Of a stretch of 7,184 nucleotides of DNA, positions 1 through 5,101 are shown one piece after another; positions within the stretch are counted from its first letter, which is position 1; each line of letters opens with the position of its first letter. The DNA is from Woeseia sp964560775 (GTDB lineage Bacteria > Pseudomonadota > Gammaproteobacteria > Steroidobacterales > Woeseiaceae): assembly GCA_964560775.1 (NCBI GenBank), contig CAZLNH010000396.1, positions 1 through 7,184 of the forward strand. Reading direction: 5' to 3'. The notes beneath the pieces are model-generated. The model saw nothing but the letters and a program-made list of their open reading frames with translations, made no database searches and had not been told where the DNA came from. Position numbers and translations under genes: made by a program.

Positions 1-46
1 GCGAAACCGGGTAACCCATGACGCCGTATCGGTCAATGCCTGTCAC
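1..46 (-). CDS. aroE: Shikimate dehydrogenase, N-terminal fragment (cut by the left edge)
   Basis: Only about 15 codons are visible, reading (V/M)TGIDRYGVMGYPVS. The D-R-Y-x-V-x-G-x-P-(I/V)-x stretch is the characteristic start of AroE, where it leads into the HSxSP shikimate-binding motif; the next visible base is C, which fits the expected His codon. AroE reduces 3-dehydroshikimate to shikimate with NADPH in aromatic amino acid synthesis. I chose the GTG at 46 because an AGGA ribosome-binding site lies 7 bases before it and because AroE proteins usually begin just before this motif. An in-frame ATG at 76 would add ten residues and cannot be excluded. The gene lies about 100 bases downstream of hemB on the same strand, so the two may be cotranscribed. 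Identity rests on a short motif only. Confidence 0.68.
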   Translation of the reverse strand, partial: MTGIDRYGVMGYPVS

Positions 47-148
47 GTTTCTATCCTGCTCCACCGCGCGCGCCATTGCCGACGGGCCGCCGCAGTATAC
101 CGCCGGCGCGTACCGCCGCCGAACCTGCTGCGGATAGCAGAATTCCCG

Positions 149-1159
149 CTAATCCTCATGCAGCCAGCGAGCCGCCTGCAACGCGAAATAGCTGAGGACC
201 GCCTGCGCGCCGGCGCGCTTGATCGCCATCAGCGATTCAAGCACCGCGGCGCGCTCTTCCAGCCAGCCATTCGCGGCCGCGGCGCGGATCATCGCGTACT
301 CGCCGCTGACCTGGTAGGCAAACGTCGGTACGCCGTAGGCGTCCCGAATACGGTGGATGACGTCAAGATACGGCAGTGCCGGCTTGACCATGACGATGTC
401 AGCGCCTTCGTCCAGGTCCAGCGCGACTTCCCGCAACGCCTCATCGCTGTTGGCCGGCGCCATCTGGTAATTGCGCTTGTCGGACTTGCCAAGATTCGCG
501 GCGGACCCGACAGCATCCCGGAACGGTCCGTAAAAGCACGACGCGTACTTCGCCGCATAAGACAGAATCAGCGTATTCGGATGGCTTGCCGATTCCAGCT
601 CAGTGCGTATCGCACCGATGCGTCCGTCCATCATGTCAGACGGTGCGACGATGTCGGCACCGGCCTCCGCATGCGATACCGCCTGCCGGGCCAGCGCCTC
701 TACCGTCGCATCGTTCAGCACGTAGCCGTGCTTGTCGATAATGCCGTCCTGGCCGTGTGTCGTATATGGGTCCAGTGCGACGTCGGTGATAATGGCCAGG
801 TCCGGATAAGCCCGCTTTAGCTCCCGCACGGTGGTCTGCACCAGTCCGGAGGGATTGGCACTTTCATCTCCGTAGGGAGATTTCAGACTGTTGTCGATGA
901 CAGGAAACAAGGCCAGCGCGGGAATACCGAGCGCCTGTGCCTCCCGGGCCTGCTGCAGAATTCCGTCGATACTCAGCCGCTCGATGCCGGTCATCGACGA
1001 CACCGTCTCCCGCCGGTTATCCCCGGACAGAACAAACACCGGGTAAATCAGGTCCGAAGGACTGAAAGTCGTTTCGGCCACCAGGCGACGTAGCGCGGCA
1101 CTGCGCCGGGTTCGCCGCAGTCGGGTACGCGGGTATCGTTCACCGGGGTGGCTGTTCAT
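149..1159 (-). CDS. hemB: Delta-aminolevulinic acid dehydratase (porphobilinogen synthase)
   Basis: HemB condenses two molecules of 5-aminolevulinate into porphobilinogen, the first common pyrrole of cytoplasmic haem and tetrapyrrole synthesis. The 336-residue length is normal for the family. Both Schiff-base lysines are visible: K204 in SYAAKYAS.FYGPFRD and K259 in MVKPALPYLD. The C-terminal QVSGEYAM (283-290) and ESLMAIKRAGA (308-318) blocks are also intact. The segment TDVALDPYTTHGQDG (125-139) has aspartates where zinc-type enzymes such as E. coli HemB carry cysteines, so this should be a magnesium-dependent, Pseudomonas-type enzyme. The N terminus is arginine-rich, as is common here. The ATG start at 1159 has only a weak GAGTG-like ribosome-binding site. 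It is divergent from the sigma-factor gene, sharing a 118-base intergenic region, and probable aroE follows it. Confidence 0.97.
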   Translation of the reverse strand: MNSHPGERYPRTRLRRTRRSAALRRLVAETTFSPSDLIYPVFVLSGDNRRETVSSMTGIERLSIDGILQQAREAQALGIPALALFPVIDNSLKSPYGDESANPSGLVQTTVRELKRAYPDLAIITDVALDPYTTHGQDGIIDKHGYVLNDATVEALARQAVSHAEAGADIVAPSDMMDGRIGAIRTELESASHPNTLILSYAAKYASCFYGPFRDAVGSAANLGKSDKRNYQMAPANSDEALREVALDLDEGADIVMVKPALPYLDVIHRIRDAYGVPTFAYQVSGEYAMIRAAAANGWLEERAAVLESLMAIKRAGAQAVLSYFALQAARWLHED

Positions 1160-1176
1160 AGAGCACTCATTATTCA

Positions 1177-1194
1177 GGAAAAGTTCAATTTTCC
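1177..1194. promoter_or_regulatory. Perfect inverted repeat in the hemB leader
   Basis: GGAAAA and TTTTCC form a perfect 6-base dyad around the spacer GTTCAA, ending 17 bases before the hemB start codon. It could be an operator for hemB or for the divergent sigma-factor operon, or a leader hairpin. No regulator is identified, and an AT-rich dyad of this size can arise by chance. Confidence 0.25.
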
Positions 1195-1244
1195 ATGTAT
1201 TGAGGTAGGGTTTCCATGCCTGACCGACAAATACTGCAGGCCGG

Positions 1245-1255
1245 GTAATAATTAC
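1245..1255. promoter_or_regulatory. Short palindrome upstream of the sigma-factor gene
   Basis: GTAAT-A-ATTAC is a perfect 5-base dyad centred about 28 bases before the sigma-factor start. It overlaps the only AT-rich, -10-like stretch (TAATAA) in this intergenic region. A TGACCG hexamer lies upstream, but the 19-base spacing is poor for a sigma-70 promoter, and I see no clear GGAAC-type ECF -35 element. This is a candidate operator or promoter element only. Confidence 0.2.
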
Positions 1256-1277
1256 TCAAACAGACGGGTCCTCTCGC

Positions 1278-1793
1278 ATGACAGGCAAGACTGATATCGC
1301 GTTGCGTAAACGGCGTTTCGAACAACTGGTCGGCGCATTGCACCGTGACATGTACCGGTACGCGGCATGGCTCTCGCGGGACCCCGGAATCGCCGAGGAT
1401 GTCGTTCAGGAGTCCCTGCTCAGGGCCTGGAAGTCCCTGGAAGCCCTCCGCGATGAGGCGGCCGCGAAACAGTGGCTGTTGACGATTGTCAGGCGAGAGA
1501 ACGCACGGTACTTCGAGCGCAAGCGGCTGGAAACCGTGGACATCGATGACCTTACGCCGGCGCAGTCAGTGATGATCGCCGACGACGATACGTCCGAACT
1601 CGACGAAGTTCGGCAGGCTATTTACAGACTGGAGGATGATTACAGGGAACCGCTGGTGCTGCAGGTCCTGCTTGGTTACAGCACGAAAGAGATTGCCGAA
1701 CTGATCGGCATCAAGCCTGGCGCCGTGCTGACACGGTTGCACAGGGCGCGCATCAAGCTGAAGGAACTGCACGACAGGGATGAAGCGGCATGA
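1278..1793 (+). CDS. ECF-type RNA polymerase sigma-70 factor
   Basis: This 171-residue protein has the two-domain layout of an extracytoplasmic-function sigma factor. Region 2 spans about residues 14-82, including the -10-recognition helix DVVQESLLRAW (41-51) and the following W-L-x-x-I-x-R-x-x-x-R pattern. Region 4 spans about 108-165, with a helix-turn-helix at GYSTKEIAELIGIKPGAV and LTRLHRARIKLKE (133-163) that would contact the -35 element. The linker (about 83-107) is acidic. No sigma-1.1 or sigma-3 domain is present. The last codons overlap the anti-sigma gene by 4 bases (ATGA), so the pair is translationally coupled, the usual arrangement for a membrane-sequestered sigma factor. The start codon has only a poor ribosome-binding site (GGGTCC), which may keep levels low. 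Its regulon is not visible, but the HvfA-like gene two places downstream is the obvious first candidate. Confidence 0.93.
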   Translation: MTGKTDIALRKRRFEQLVGALHRDMYRYAAWLSRDPGIAEDVVQESLLRAWKSLEALRDEAAAKQWLLTIVRRENARYFERKRLETVDIDDLTPAQSVMIADDDTSELDEVRQAIYRLEDDYREPLVLQVLLGYSTKEIAELIGIKPGAVLTRLHRARIKLKELHDRDEAA

Positions 1794-2518
1794 GTAATCA
1801 CACCGAAACGATGAATTGCGAAACTTTCAGGCAGGCAGTGACGGCAGATCCGGCCGATGCATCGGCGCAATTGCACTCGCACGAGGACCAATGCAGCGAG
1901 TGCCGCGAGTACCGCGAGACAATGCAACAGTTCGATGCCCGCCTGCGCCAGGCGATGGAAATTCCCGTGCCACCGATCAAATTGCCGGACCTGGATTTCA
2001 CGGTCAACGTTGTTCCAGTGCCAAAGAAGCGCATGACGACATCGATATGGCTCGGCCTTGCCGCCAGCGTTGCGCTAGCCGGATGGCTCGGCCTGGCCCT
2101 GATGTCGCCCGGCGAGCCGCGGCTGTCGCTGGCCGAGGAGATCATCGCGCACATGGATTATGAACAGGGCTCACGCATCGTGACGAACGTCGCCGTGCCG
2201 GAACGAACCCTGGCAAGTGTGGTCAACAGCGATGTGGCGGAATTGAGGCCCGGAATCGGGCTGGTTACCTATGCCACAAACTGTGTGATCAACGGCAACC
2301 TGGTTCCGCATCTCGTCATCCAGGGTGAAAGGGGACCGGTCACCCTGCTGCTGTTGCCCGACGAATCCATTGACGCAGCGATATCGCTCGAGGGCTCGAA
2401 TATCAACGGGATCATTGTGCCAGTGGGCAAGGGCAGCATCGCAATCATCGGAGTGCGTGAAGAATCTATTGAGGATATCGGAAACCGTGTCATCGAGTCG
2501 GTGAAGTGGAGCGCGTGA
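1790..2518 (+). CDS. Membrane anti-sigma factor, DUF3379-like, with a ZAS-type zinc motif
   Basis: The 242-residue product has three parts. The cytoplasmic N-terminal domain (1-83) contains C10 and H31-x3-C35-x2-C38 (HEDQCSEC), matching the zinc-binding anti-sigma (ZAS) pattern known from RsrA-type proteins. A single transmembrane segment covers about residues 84-106 (SIWLGLAASVALAGWLGLAL). A periplasmic domain follows (about 107-242), rich in beta strands, with one cysteine (C165) and three Val/Ile-rich strands near the end. Overall this resembles the DUF3379 family, which occurs next to ECF sigma factors in gammaproteobacteria. Inferred role: it holds the sigma factor at the membrane until a signal, possibly metal or thiol oxidation at the ZAS site or a ligand on the periplasmic side, releases it. 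The 4-base overlap with the sigma gene supports pairing. The HvfA-like gene begins 73 bases after the stop codon. Confidence 0.85.
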   Translation: MSNHTETMNCETFRQAVTADPADASAQLHSHEDQCSECREYRETMQQFDARLRQAMEIPVPPIKLPDLDFTVNVVPVPKKRMTTSIWLGLAASVALAGWLGLALMSPGEPRLSLAEEIIAHMDYEQGSRIVTNVAVPERTLASVVNSDVAELRPGIGLVTYATNCVINGNLVPHLVIQGERGPVTLLLLPDESIDAAISLEGSNINGIIVPVGKGSIAIIGVREESIEDIGNRVIESVKWSA

Positions 2519-2552
2519 AATGGCGTTCCTCCGGGCGATGACTCAATCACAA

Positions 2553-2568
2553 GTGCCCGCCTGGGCAC
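2553..2568 (+). promoter_or_regulatory. Hairpin between the anti-sigma gene and the HvfA-like gene
   Basis: GTGCCC-GCCT-GGGCAC is a perfect 6-base-pair GC-rich stem with a 4-base loop, ending 12 bases before the AGGAG ribosome-binding site of the HvfA-like gene. No T-tract follows, so it is unlikely to be a full terminator. It could be an mRNA-processing or stabilising stem that lets the peptide be made in excess over the sigma and anti-sigma proteins, or a DNA operator. Function is inferred. Confidence 0.4.
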
Positions 2569-2580
2569 GACATCAGAGGC

Positions 2581-2585
2581 AGGAG
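2581..2585 (+). promoter_or_regulatory. Ribosome-binding site that fixes the HvfA-like start
   Basis: AGGAG lies 6 bases before the ATG at 2592. It is the strongest Shine-Dalgarno match on the plus strand in this window. It decides against the in-frame ATG at 2520, which abuts the anti-sigma stop codon and would bury the signal peptide behind 24 extra residues. Confidence 0.75.
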
Positions 2586-2591
2586 ATAGAT

Positions 2592-3002
2592 ATGTCTGAC
2601 AAAAAAATAGCGAAACCGGTTGCACTCGCAGTAGGCGCGGCGCTTGCCGGCTCCTTTGCGTTCAGCGGCATGGCCAGTGCGGACACCGGCGCAAGCCCGT
2701 TCGCAATGACGTCACTCAGTTCCGGCTACATGCTGGGCGCTGGAACCACCAGTCAGGAGACGGAAGAGGAAAAGGAAGGCGAAGGCAAGTGTGGCGAAGG
2801 CAAATGCGGTGGCGAAAAAGAGGGTGAAGGCAGCTGCGGCGGCGACAAGGAAGGCGAAGGCAAATGTGGTGAAGGCAAGTGCGGCGACGAGAAAGAAGGT
2901 GAAGGCAAGTGCGGTGAAGGAAAATGTGGCGGCGAAAAGGAAGGTGAAGGCAGCTGCGGCGGTGACAAGGAAGGCGAAGGCAAGTGTGGTAACGCAGGCT
3001 GA
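2592..3002 (+). CDS. hvfA: HvfA-like (bufferin-type) cysteine-repeat RiPP metallophore precursor
   Basis: The 136-residue protein starts with a Sec signal peptide: a lysine-containing N region, hydrophobic core at about 9-24, and an A28-S29-A30 cleavage site before D31. A leader-like segment SPFAMTSLSSGYMLGAG (35-51) and an acidic stretch follow, then a low-complexity tail (62-136) of Glu, Gly, Lys and Cys. The tail has nine cysteines, all in EGKCG (seven) or EGSCG (two) motifs. Signal peptide, leader wording and EGKCG repeats match the HvfA family. In that family MNIO (DUF692) enzymes such as HvfB, with HvfC-type partners, convert motif cysteines to copper-binding oxazolone/thioamide groups. 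Modification and copper binding here are inferred from family membership. Unusually, no modifying enzyme or partner gene follows; a terminator does. The gene is third in line behind an ECF sigma factor and its anti-sigma factor. An unmodified metal-binding thiol peptide is the alternative. Confidence 0.82.
   Translation: MSDKKIAKPVALAVGAALAGSFAFSGMASADTGASPFAMTSLSSGYMLGAGTTSQETEEEKEGEGKCGEGKCGGEKEGEGSCGGDKEGEGKCGEGKCGDEKEGEGKCGEGKCGGEKEGEGSCGGDKEGEGKCGNAG
2775..2990 (+). repeat. Duplicated 32-codon cysteine module inside the HvfA-like gene
   Basis: Residues 62-93 (bases 2775-2870) are repeated exactly as residues 102-133 (bases 2895-2990), a 120-base offset. Each copy holds three EGKCG and one EGSCG; one further EGKCG lies between them. 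The two DNA copies differ at 10 of 32 codons, and every difference is a silent third-position change. Confidence 0.9.
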
Positions 3003-3024
3003 TACGCAGTAATACAGCCCGTCG

Positions 3025-3055
3025 AAAAAGCCCGCGCCAGTCGCGGGCTTTTTTT
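3025..3055 (+). terminator. Intrinsic terminator of the sigma/anti-sigma/HvfA-like operon
   Basis: AAAAAGCCCGCG (3025-3036) pairs perfectly with CGCGGGCTTTTT (3042-3053) around a 5-base loop, and a run of seven T residues spans 3049-3055. It begins 22 bases after the HvfA-like stop codon. The A-tract and T-tract symmetry would allow some function in both directions, although no gene approaches from the right on the minus strand nearby. Confidence 0.9.
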
Positions 3056-3074
3056 GGCAGCGCCCGGCACCAAA

Positions 3075-3201
3075 CGTCACTGCGACCCCGCAGGGCGTAA
3101 CCCCCCGTCATTGCGAGCCCGCAGGGCCTATCCTCACGTCATTGCGAGCGCGCAGGGCCTATCCCCCCGTCATTGCGAGCGCGCAGCGCGTGGCAATCCT
3201 G
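3075..3201. repeat. Left arm of dispersed-repeat block: four 31-base tandem units
   Basis: Units start at 3075, 3106, 3137 and 3168 with an exact 31-base period. Each begins CGTCA(T/C)TGCGA and continues with a GC-rich CGCAGGGC-type stretch. The rightmost unit is the most complete, extending into GTGGCAATCC; the leftmost is the most diverged. This is the common GTCATTGCGAG...GTGGCAATC type of extragenic repeat found in many proteobacteria. It fills part of the 3003-3487 gap between the HvfA-like gene and tag, and the open frames through it (VIARSRATWRS, HREEQSDVAI and similar) are the usual spurious translations of this repeat. Confidence 0.85.
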
Positions 3202-3225
3202 TTCTGATTGGCAGAGTCAGTATCC

Positions 3226-3392
3226 GTGCGAGATCGCCACGTCGCTCTGCTCCTCGCGATGACGGGCGGTGCGAGATCGCCACGTCGCTCTGCTCCTCGC
3301 GATGACGGGTGGTGCAAGATCGCCACGTCGCTCTGCTCCTCGCGATGACGGGCGGTGCGAGATCGCCACGTCGCTCTGCTCCTCGCGATGAC
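3226..3392. repeat. Right arm of dispersed-repeat block: four 43-base tandem units, inverted
   Basis: Units start at 3226, 3269, 3312 and 3355 with an exact 43-base period; the last stops at GATGAC (3392). They read GTGCGAGATCGCCACGTCGC then TCTGCTCCTCGCGATGAC, with a GGGCG or GGGTG linker, and differ from each other at only one or two positions. The reverse complement begins GTCATCGCGAGGAGC and continues to GACGTGGCGATCTC, so this arm is the inverted partner of the left arm. The 24 bases between the arms (3202-3225) are unique. Confidence 0.88.
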
Positions 3393-3400
3393 AATTGTTG

Positions 3401-3420
3401 GCCAAATGCATTGATTTGGC
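3401..3420. promoter_or_regulatory. GCCAAAT inverted repeat upstream of tag
   Basis: GCCAAAT (3401-3407) and ATTTGGC (3414-3420) form a perfect 7-base dyad around GCATTG, 67 bases before the tag start codon. A third GCCAAAT lies at 3480-3486, ending one base before the ATG. This could be an operator for a repressor of tag, or a remnant of the repeat block. No binding protein is known to me for this sequence. Confidence 0.35.
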
Positions 3421-3442
3421 GCGAGCGTGCCGGTTGCTCTGC

Positions 3443-3451
3443 TGGTATTCT
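3443..3451 (+). promoter_or_regulatory. Possible extended -10 promoter element for tag
   Basis: TGGTATTCT fits an extended -10 (TGn plus a TATTCT hexamer), 36 bases before the tag ATG. No convincing -35 hexamer lies at the right distance, so this is a weak prediction. Confidence 0.25.
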
Positions 3452-3487
3452 GGGACTGCCTCAACGTAAAGGTCTGTCAGCCAAATC

Positions 3488-4081
3488 ATGCCAAAAACGA
3501 TACGCCGTTGCGCGTGGGCCGAAGGCGTCAGCCTTGCCTACATTGAATACCATGACACCGAATGGGGCGTGCCGGTCCTTGACGATCGCACGCAATTCGA
3601 GTTCCTGGTTCTCGAAGGTGCGCAGGCCGGGCTGAGCTGGTCGACGATACTGAACAAGCGCGAGGGCTATCGTGTCGCGTTTGCCGACTTCGACCCGGAA
3701 AAGGTGGCGCGTTTTACCAAGAAGCGGATCGACAAGCTCCTGCAGAACCCGGCCATCGTCCGCAACCGGCTGAAAGTAGAGTCCACCGTGACGAACGCGA
3801 AGGCGTTCCTCGACGTGCAGGATGAGTTCGACGGCTTCAGCAATTACATCTGGCAGTTTGTCGATGGCAAACCAAAGCAGAACCGCTTGCGGCAGGACAG
3901 CGATGTACCGGCGACGTCACCCGAGTCGGATGCGATGAGCAAGGACATGAAAAAGCGAGGCTTTCGTTTTGTCGGCAGCACGATCCTGTATGCGCACATG
4001 CAGGCGACGGGCCTGGTGAACGATCACGTCACCGGCTGTTTCCGGCAGCGCGAATGTGCGGCGCTGGCGAAGAAACTGTAA
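3488..4081 (+). CDS. tag: DNA-3-methyladenine glycosylase I
   Basis: Tag removes 3-methyladenine from alkylated DNA, starting base-excision repair in the cytoplasm. The 197-residue protein aligns with E. coli Tag over its whole length. The structural zinc ligands are all present: C8, H22 (in YHDTEWGVP) and the H180-x3-C184 pair (LVNDHVTGC). The base-recognition residues are also conserved: E43 and W51 in LEGAQAGLSW, corresponding to E38 and W46 of E. coli. The block MKKRGFRFVGSTI followed by MQATGLVNDH is a hallmark of the family. The ATG at 3488 is the natural start, just before the zinc cysteine, but there is no good ribosome-binding site; AAAGG at 3468-3472 is 15 bases away. The gene stands alone between the repeat block and a convergent gene. 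A short C-terminal extension follows the last zinc ligand. Confidence 0.96.
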   Translation: MPKTIRRCAWAEGVSLAYIEYHDTEWGVPVLDDRTQFEFLVLEGAQAGLSWSTILNKREGYRVAFADFDPEKVARFTKKRIDKLLQNPAIVRNRLKVESTVTNAKAFLDVQDEFDGFSNYIWQFVDGKPKQNRLRQDSDVPATSPESDAMSKDMKKRGFRFVGSTILYAHMQATGLVNDHVTGCFRQRECAALAKKL

Positions 4082-4085
4082 GTCG

Positions 4086-4117
4086 CCGGTGTCCGGGGCC
4101 TGCACGGCTTGCACCGG
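4086..4117. other. Weak dyad between the convergent genes tag and the DapA-like gene
   Basis: CCGGTG (4086-4091) pairs with CACCGG (4112-4117) around a 20-base GC-rich loop, filling most of the 38-base gap between two stop codons. There is no T-tract on either strand, so I do not call it an intrinsic terminator; it may still slow convergent transcription. Confidence 0.2.
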
Positions 4118-4119
4118 TA

Positions 4120-5043
4120 TCAAGCGTCCTCGAGGCCCGGCATCTGGAAGCCGTGCTGTTCGAGCCTGTGCAGCAGCTCGGTAGCCGCGGCAGCGGAAAG
4201 CGGCATCAACGGCGGCCGCACGTAACGCCACGACAGGTCACCGCTGTAATGCGCGGTGATGGCTTTCAGCGCCGGAATCATCGGATAGGCCTGCACAATG
4301 GCGCGAACGTCATCGAGCTGGCGTTGTTTTTCGTCGGCATCGTCCTCCCGCCAGTTCCGGTACAGCTCGACGATCGAACCCGGGTTGATATTCGCGGTTG
4401 CGGAAATACAGCCGGCGCCGCTGGCTCTCATATTCCTTAGCAAGAGCGTTTCACTGCCGACGAATACGCGGAAGTCGTCCCACTGCCGTTCGAGCATCGC
4501 CTGCGAATTGTCCCAGTCGCCTGAACTGTCCTTGATGCCGGCGACAACCTCCGGAAAGTCATGTACCAGCCGCTCGACCAGGTCGAGACTCAGGCCGACC
4601 TGCGCGACCGGCGGTATGTGGTACAGGTAGATTCGCAGTGCATCGCTGCCAACCCGGCTGATGATCCCGGCATAATTCCGGTACAGCCCTTCGTCGCTGA
4701 CTCCCTTGTAGTAAAACGGCGGCAGCATCAAGACGCCCGCGCATCCCAGCGAAACCGCGTGCCTCGTCAGGTCGACACTGTCCGTCAGTGCCGAACAACC
4801 GGTGCCCGGCATCAGTCTGCCGGGATCGATACCGGCCTCGACCAGCCGGGTCAGCAGGTCCTTTTTCTCGCCAACCGACATCGAATTAGCCTCGCTGTTG
4901 GTGCCGAACACAGCGAGGCCGACGTCTTGCGACAGGAGCCAACGGCACTGGCGTATCAAAGCCTCCGGGTTCGGCTTGAGGTCCTCGTCAAAAGGCGTGA
5001 TTACAGGCGTCAGCACGCCCGAAAACCGGTCGTCACGGGGCAA
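4120..5043 (-). CDS. Dihydrodipicolinate synthase (DapA) superfamily aldolase/lyase, substrate unknown
   Basis: The 307-residue protein is a class I aldolase TIM barrel. The Schiff-base lysine is K171 (AGIKDSSGD) and the catalytic tyrosine is Y141 (YLYHIP). The glycine-rich substrate loop reads FGTNSEANSMS (46-56), and GCISATANINP (211-221) is the typical late barrel motif. True DapA has GTTGES and an arginine after the tyrosine (YNVPSR, R138 in E. coli) that grips aspartate semialdehyde. Here the second threonine is N49 and the arginine position is V146, so lysine synthesis is unlikely; a keto-acid or sugar-acid aldolase/dehydratase is a better guess. The start is TTG at 5043, supported by an AGGAGA ribosome-binding site 6 bases upstream. 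It lies 58 bases downstream of the S8 protease gene on the same strand, with no clear terminator between them. Confidence 0.85.
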   Translation of the reverse strand: MPRDDRFSGVLTPVITPFDEDLKPNPEALIRQCRWLLSQDVGLAVFGTNSEANSMSVGEKKDLLTRLVEAGIDPGRLMPGTGCSALTDSVDLTRHAVSLGCAGVLMLPPFYYKGVSDEGLYRNYAGIISRVGSDALRIYLYHIPPVAQVGLSLDLVERLVHDFPEVVAGIKDSSGDWDNSQAMLERQWDDFRVFVGSETLLLRNMRASGAGCISATANINPGSIVELYRNWREDDADEKQRQLDDVRAIVQAYPMIPALKAITAHYSGDLSWRYVRPPLMPLSAAAATELLHRLEQHGFQMPGLEDA

Positions 5044-5049
5044 GGGAAG

Positions 5050-5055
5050 TCTCCT
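5050..5055 (-). promoter_or_regulatory. Ribosome-binding site supporting the TTG start of the DapA-like gene
   Basis: Read on the minus strand, AGGAGA sits 6 bases before TTG at 5043. The codons that follow (PRDDRFSGVLTPVITPF) give the normal N terminus of the family, so the non-ATG start is well supported. Confidence 0.65.
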
Positions 5056-5101
5056 GGATCAGCGGCCGCGCGAATAATACACGTAATGTACCCGCAGCCT
5101 G

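Noticed and set aside
158..820. Long plus-strand open frame opposite hemB
   Set aside because: It is antisense to a fully conserved hemB, with arginine-rich composition and no recognisable domain.
2520..2591. In-frame upstream ATG giving the HvfA-like protein 24 extra residues
   Set aside because: It has no ribosome-binding site, abuts the anti-sigma stop codon and would push the signal peptide inside the protein; the ATG at 2592 has AGGAG at good spacing.
2712..3111. Minus-strand frames of Phe/Ala-rich or Pro/Ser-rich protein
   Set aside because: They are reverse translations of the Glu/Gly/Lys/Cys repeats and run through the operon terminator.
3226..3392. Regular 43-base repeats as a possible CRISPR array
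   Set aside because: Units are contiguous with near-identical linkers and no variable spacers, the inverted partner arm lies next to them, and no cas genes are present.
3054..3489. Several small open frames on both strands between the HvfA-like gene and tag
   Set aside because: Their sequences (SRGAERRGDLA, VIARSRATWRS, HREEQSDVAI) are the familiar artefacts of translating GTCATTGCGAG-type repeats.
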